This document shows positions 63,254 to 64,000 of a stretch of 64,000 bases of DNA, piece by piece (positions within the stretch are counted from its first letter, which is position 1; each line of letters opens with the position of its first letter). The translations under genes and the position numbers were made by a program. This DNA comes from Lachnospiraceae bacterium (lineage in GTDB: Bacteria; Bacillota; Clostridia; Lachnospirales; Lachnospiraceae). The notes under the pieces were generated by a model that was not told the origin of the DNA, ran no database searches, and worked only from the letters and a program-made list of their open reading frames with translations. The stretch spans positions 1-64,000 of the forward strand of contig JAFWWB010000004.1 of the NCBI GenBank assembly GCA_017518185.1, written 5' to 3'.

Positions 63254-64000
63254 ATGGTACTGTCAGGGCTCTTATTTACATTTTATTTCCTTCCTTTTTC
63301 GCTGATACTATACCATATCCTGCCCCAAAAGCTCAAGAACCCGGCGCTCTGCGCGCTGAGCCTTATCTTCTATATATATGGCGCAGGTCACGTTTCCTGG
63401 ATCCTGCCCCTTGATACTTTTTTCTGCATCCTGACCCTGAGCCTGATGGAGAAAAAGGATGAGGATCCCGGCGCAAAAAAAGTCCTGCTGGCGGCAGGGA
63501 TCACTGTACAGCTGCTGCCGCTGCTATTCTTTAAATTCTTCACCGGGGCCGCACTGCCCTTCGGCATATCCTTTTTTACCTTCAGGTCCGTATCACTGCT
63601 CGCGGATCACTATACGAAGAAAACGGAAAAACATATCCCTGCCGGCAGGGTGTTCTTATACCTGTGCTTTTTCCCTCAGCTGAGTGCAGGCCCCATAGCA
63701 AGATACGGGGATCTTTTCGGAAAAGCTTCTCCTGAGGGCAGACACGGCCTGCCCGAAAGCTTCTGCAGCGGGGCAGCGCGCTTCCTCACCGGCTTCTGTA
63801 AAAAACTCCTGATAGCAGACAGACTGGCTGCTGCAGCGGACGAAGTATTCTCAAGGAGCAGCCTCTCCGGCGCGGACCCCCGTCTGCTCTGGCTCGCCTC
63901 CCTCTGCTATTCCCTGCAGCTTTTCTTCGACTTCTCAGGCTATTCGGATATGGCCATAGGCATCTGCGATATGCTGGGCTTCCGCTGCGACGAAAACTTC
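63254..64000 (+). CDS. MBOAT family O-acyltransferase, N-terminal 249 residues
   Basis: Runs off the right edge. Starts MVLSGLLFTFYFLPFSLILY, with several membrane spans, FPQLSAGPIARYGDLF (typical of AlgI/DltB-type MBOATs) and FDFSGYSDMAIGICDMLGF (conserved region before the catalytic His, which lies outside the window). Such enzymes acylate exported polysaccharides. Divergent from the TagB/F-like gene, so the two may modify the same envelope polymer. Confidence 0.88.
   Translation, partial: MVLSGLLFTFYFLPFSLILYHILPQKLKNPALCALSLIFYIYGAGHVSWILPLDTFFCILTLSLMEKKDEDPGAKKVLLAAGITVQLLPLLFFKFFTGAALPFGISFFTFRSVSLLADHYTKKTEKHIPAGRVFLYLCFFPQLSAGPIARYGDLFGKASPEGRHGLPESFCSGAARFLTGFCKKLLIADRLAAAADEVFSRSSLSGADPRLLWLASLCYSLQLFFDFSGYSDMAIGICDMLGFRCDENF

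Overview
The window reads as a chromosomal segment of a Firmicute of the class Clostridia, most likely a Lachnospiraceae member from a gut or rumen community. This rests on strong AGGAGG ribosome binding sites, the atpZ-I-B-E-F-H-A-G-D-C and rpsF-ssb-rpsR gene orders, PD-(D/E)XK (Rpn-type) transposase-like genes, a clostripain-type peptidase, and a Na+-type ATP synthase c subunit. No rRNA, tRNA or CRISPR array was seen. The species cannot be fixed by reading alone.

Layout. 0-4 kb: a nest of Rpn/PD-(D/E)XK nuclease-transposase genes and fragments sharing a conserved ~180 bp leader, with a REP-like palindrome, a small membrane protein and a self-regulating XRE repressor. 4-7.5 kb: an EF-hand-type protein with a sigma-28-like promoter, a CgeB-type glycosyltransferase and a radical SAM protein. 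7.5-14.8 kb: giant protein 1 (2436 aa) with an ABC1/UbiB-like kinase fold. 14.9-19 kb: an envelope operon (ABC exporter, GT51 transglycosylase, NodB deacetylase with a defective C39-like domain). 19.2-20.8 kb: pgi. 20.8-21.2 kb: a decayed, inverted mini-copy of the 4-7.5 kb cluster. 21.3-40.2 kb: one long leftward unit of giant protein 2 (2677 aa; papain-like and DRHxxN kinase-like domains), a 64 aa fragment, five GNAT-type genes and two large helical proteins (1186 and 1025 aa). 40.4-46.3 kb: surface-polysaccharide membrane proteins. 46.3-53.7 kb: the ATP synthase operon. 53.8-55 kb: rpsF-ssb-rpsR. 55-59.3 kb: a second locus of the giant-protein type (GNAT-like genes, a protein with a PARP-like ADP-ribosyltransferase domain, an acidic helical protein). 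59.4-64 kb: GT2 glycosyltransferase, C11 peptidase, TagB/F-like transferase and a partial MBOAT acyltransferase.

The most unusual content is the set of giant helical proteins that carry, one each, an ABC1-like kinase, a papain-like/DRHxxN kinase and an ART-like fold, always beside clusters of GNAT genes. Three promoters of this set share the same architecture: two contiguous 11 bp repeats (TTTGTTGGACA twice), exactly 8 nt, then a -10 box. This suggests one activator-controlled regulon of protein-modifying enzymes. I know of no described system that fits; its function is unknown and the grouping is inference.

A second theme is transcripts whose start codon lies 5-8 nt downstream of a good -10 box with no Shine-Dalgarno sequence (XRE gene, atpZ, the 150 aa gene at 59331, MBOAT, and possibly the GT2 gene), consistent with leaderless mRNAs.
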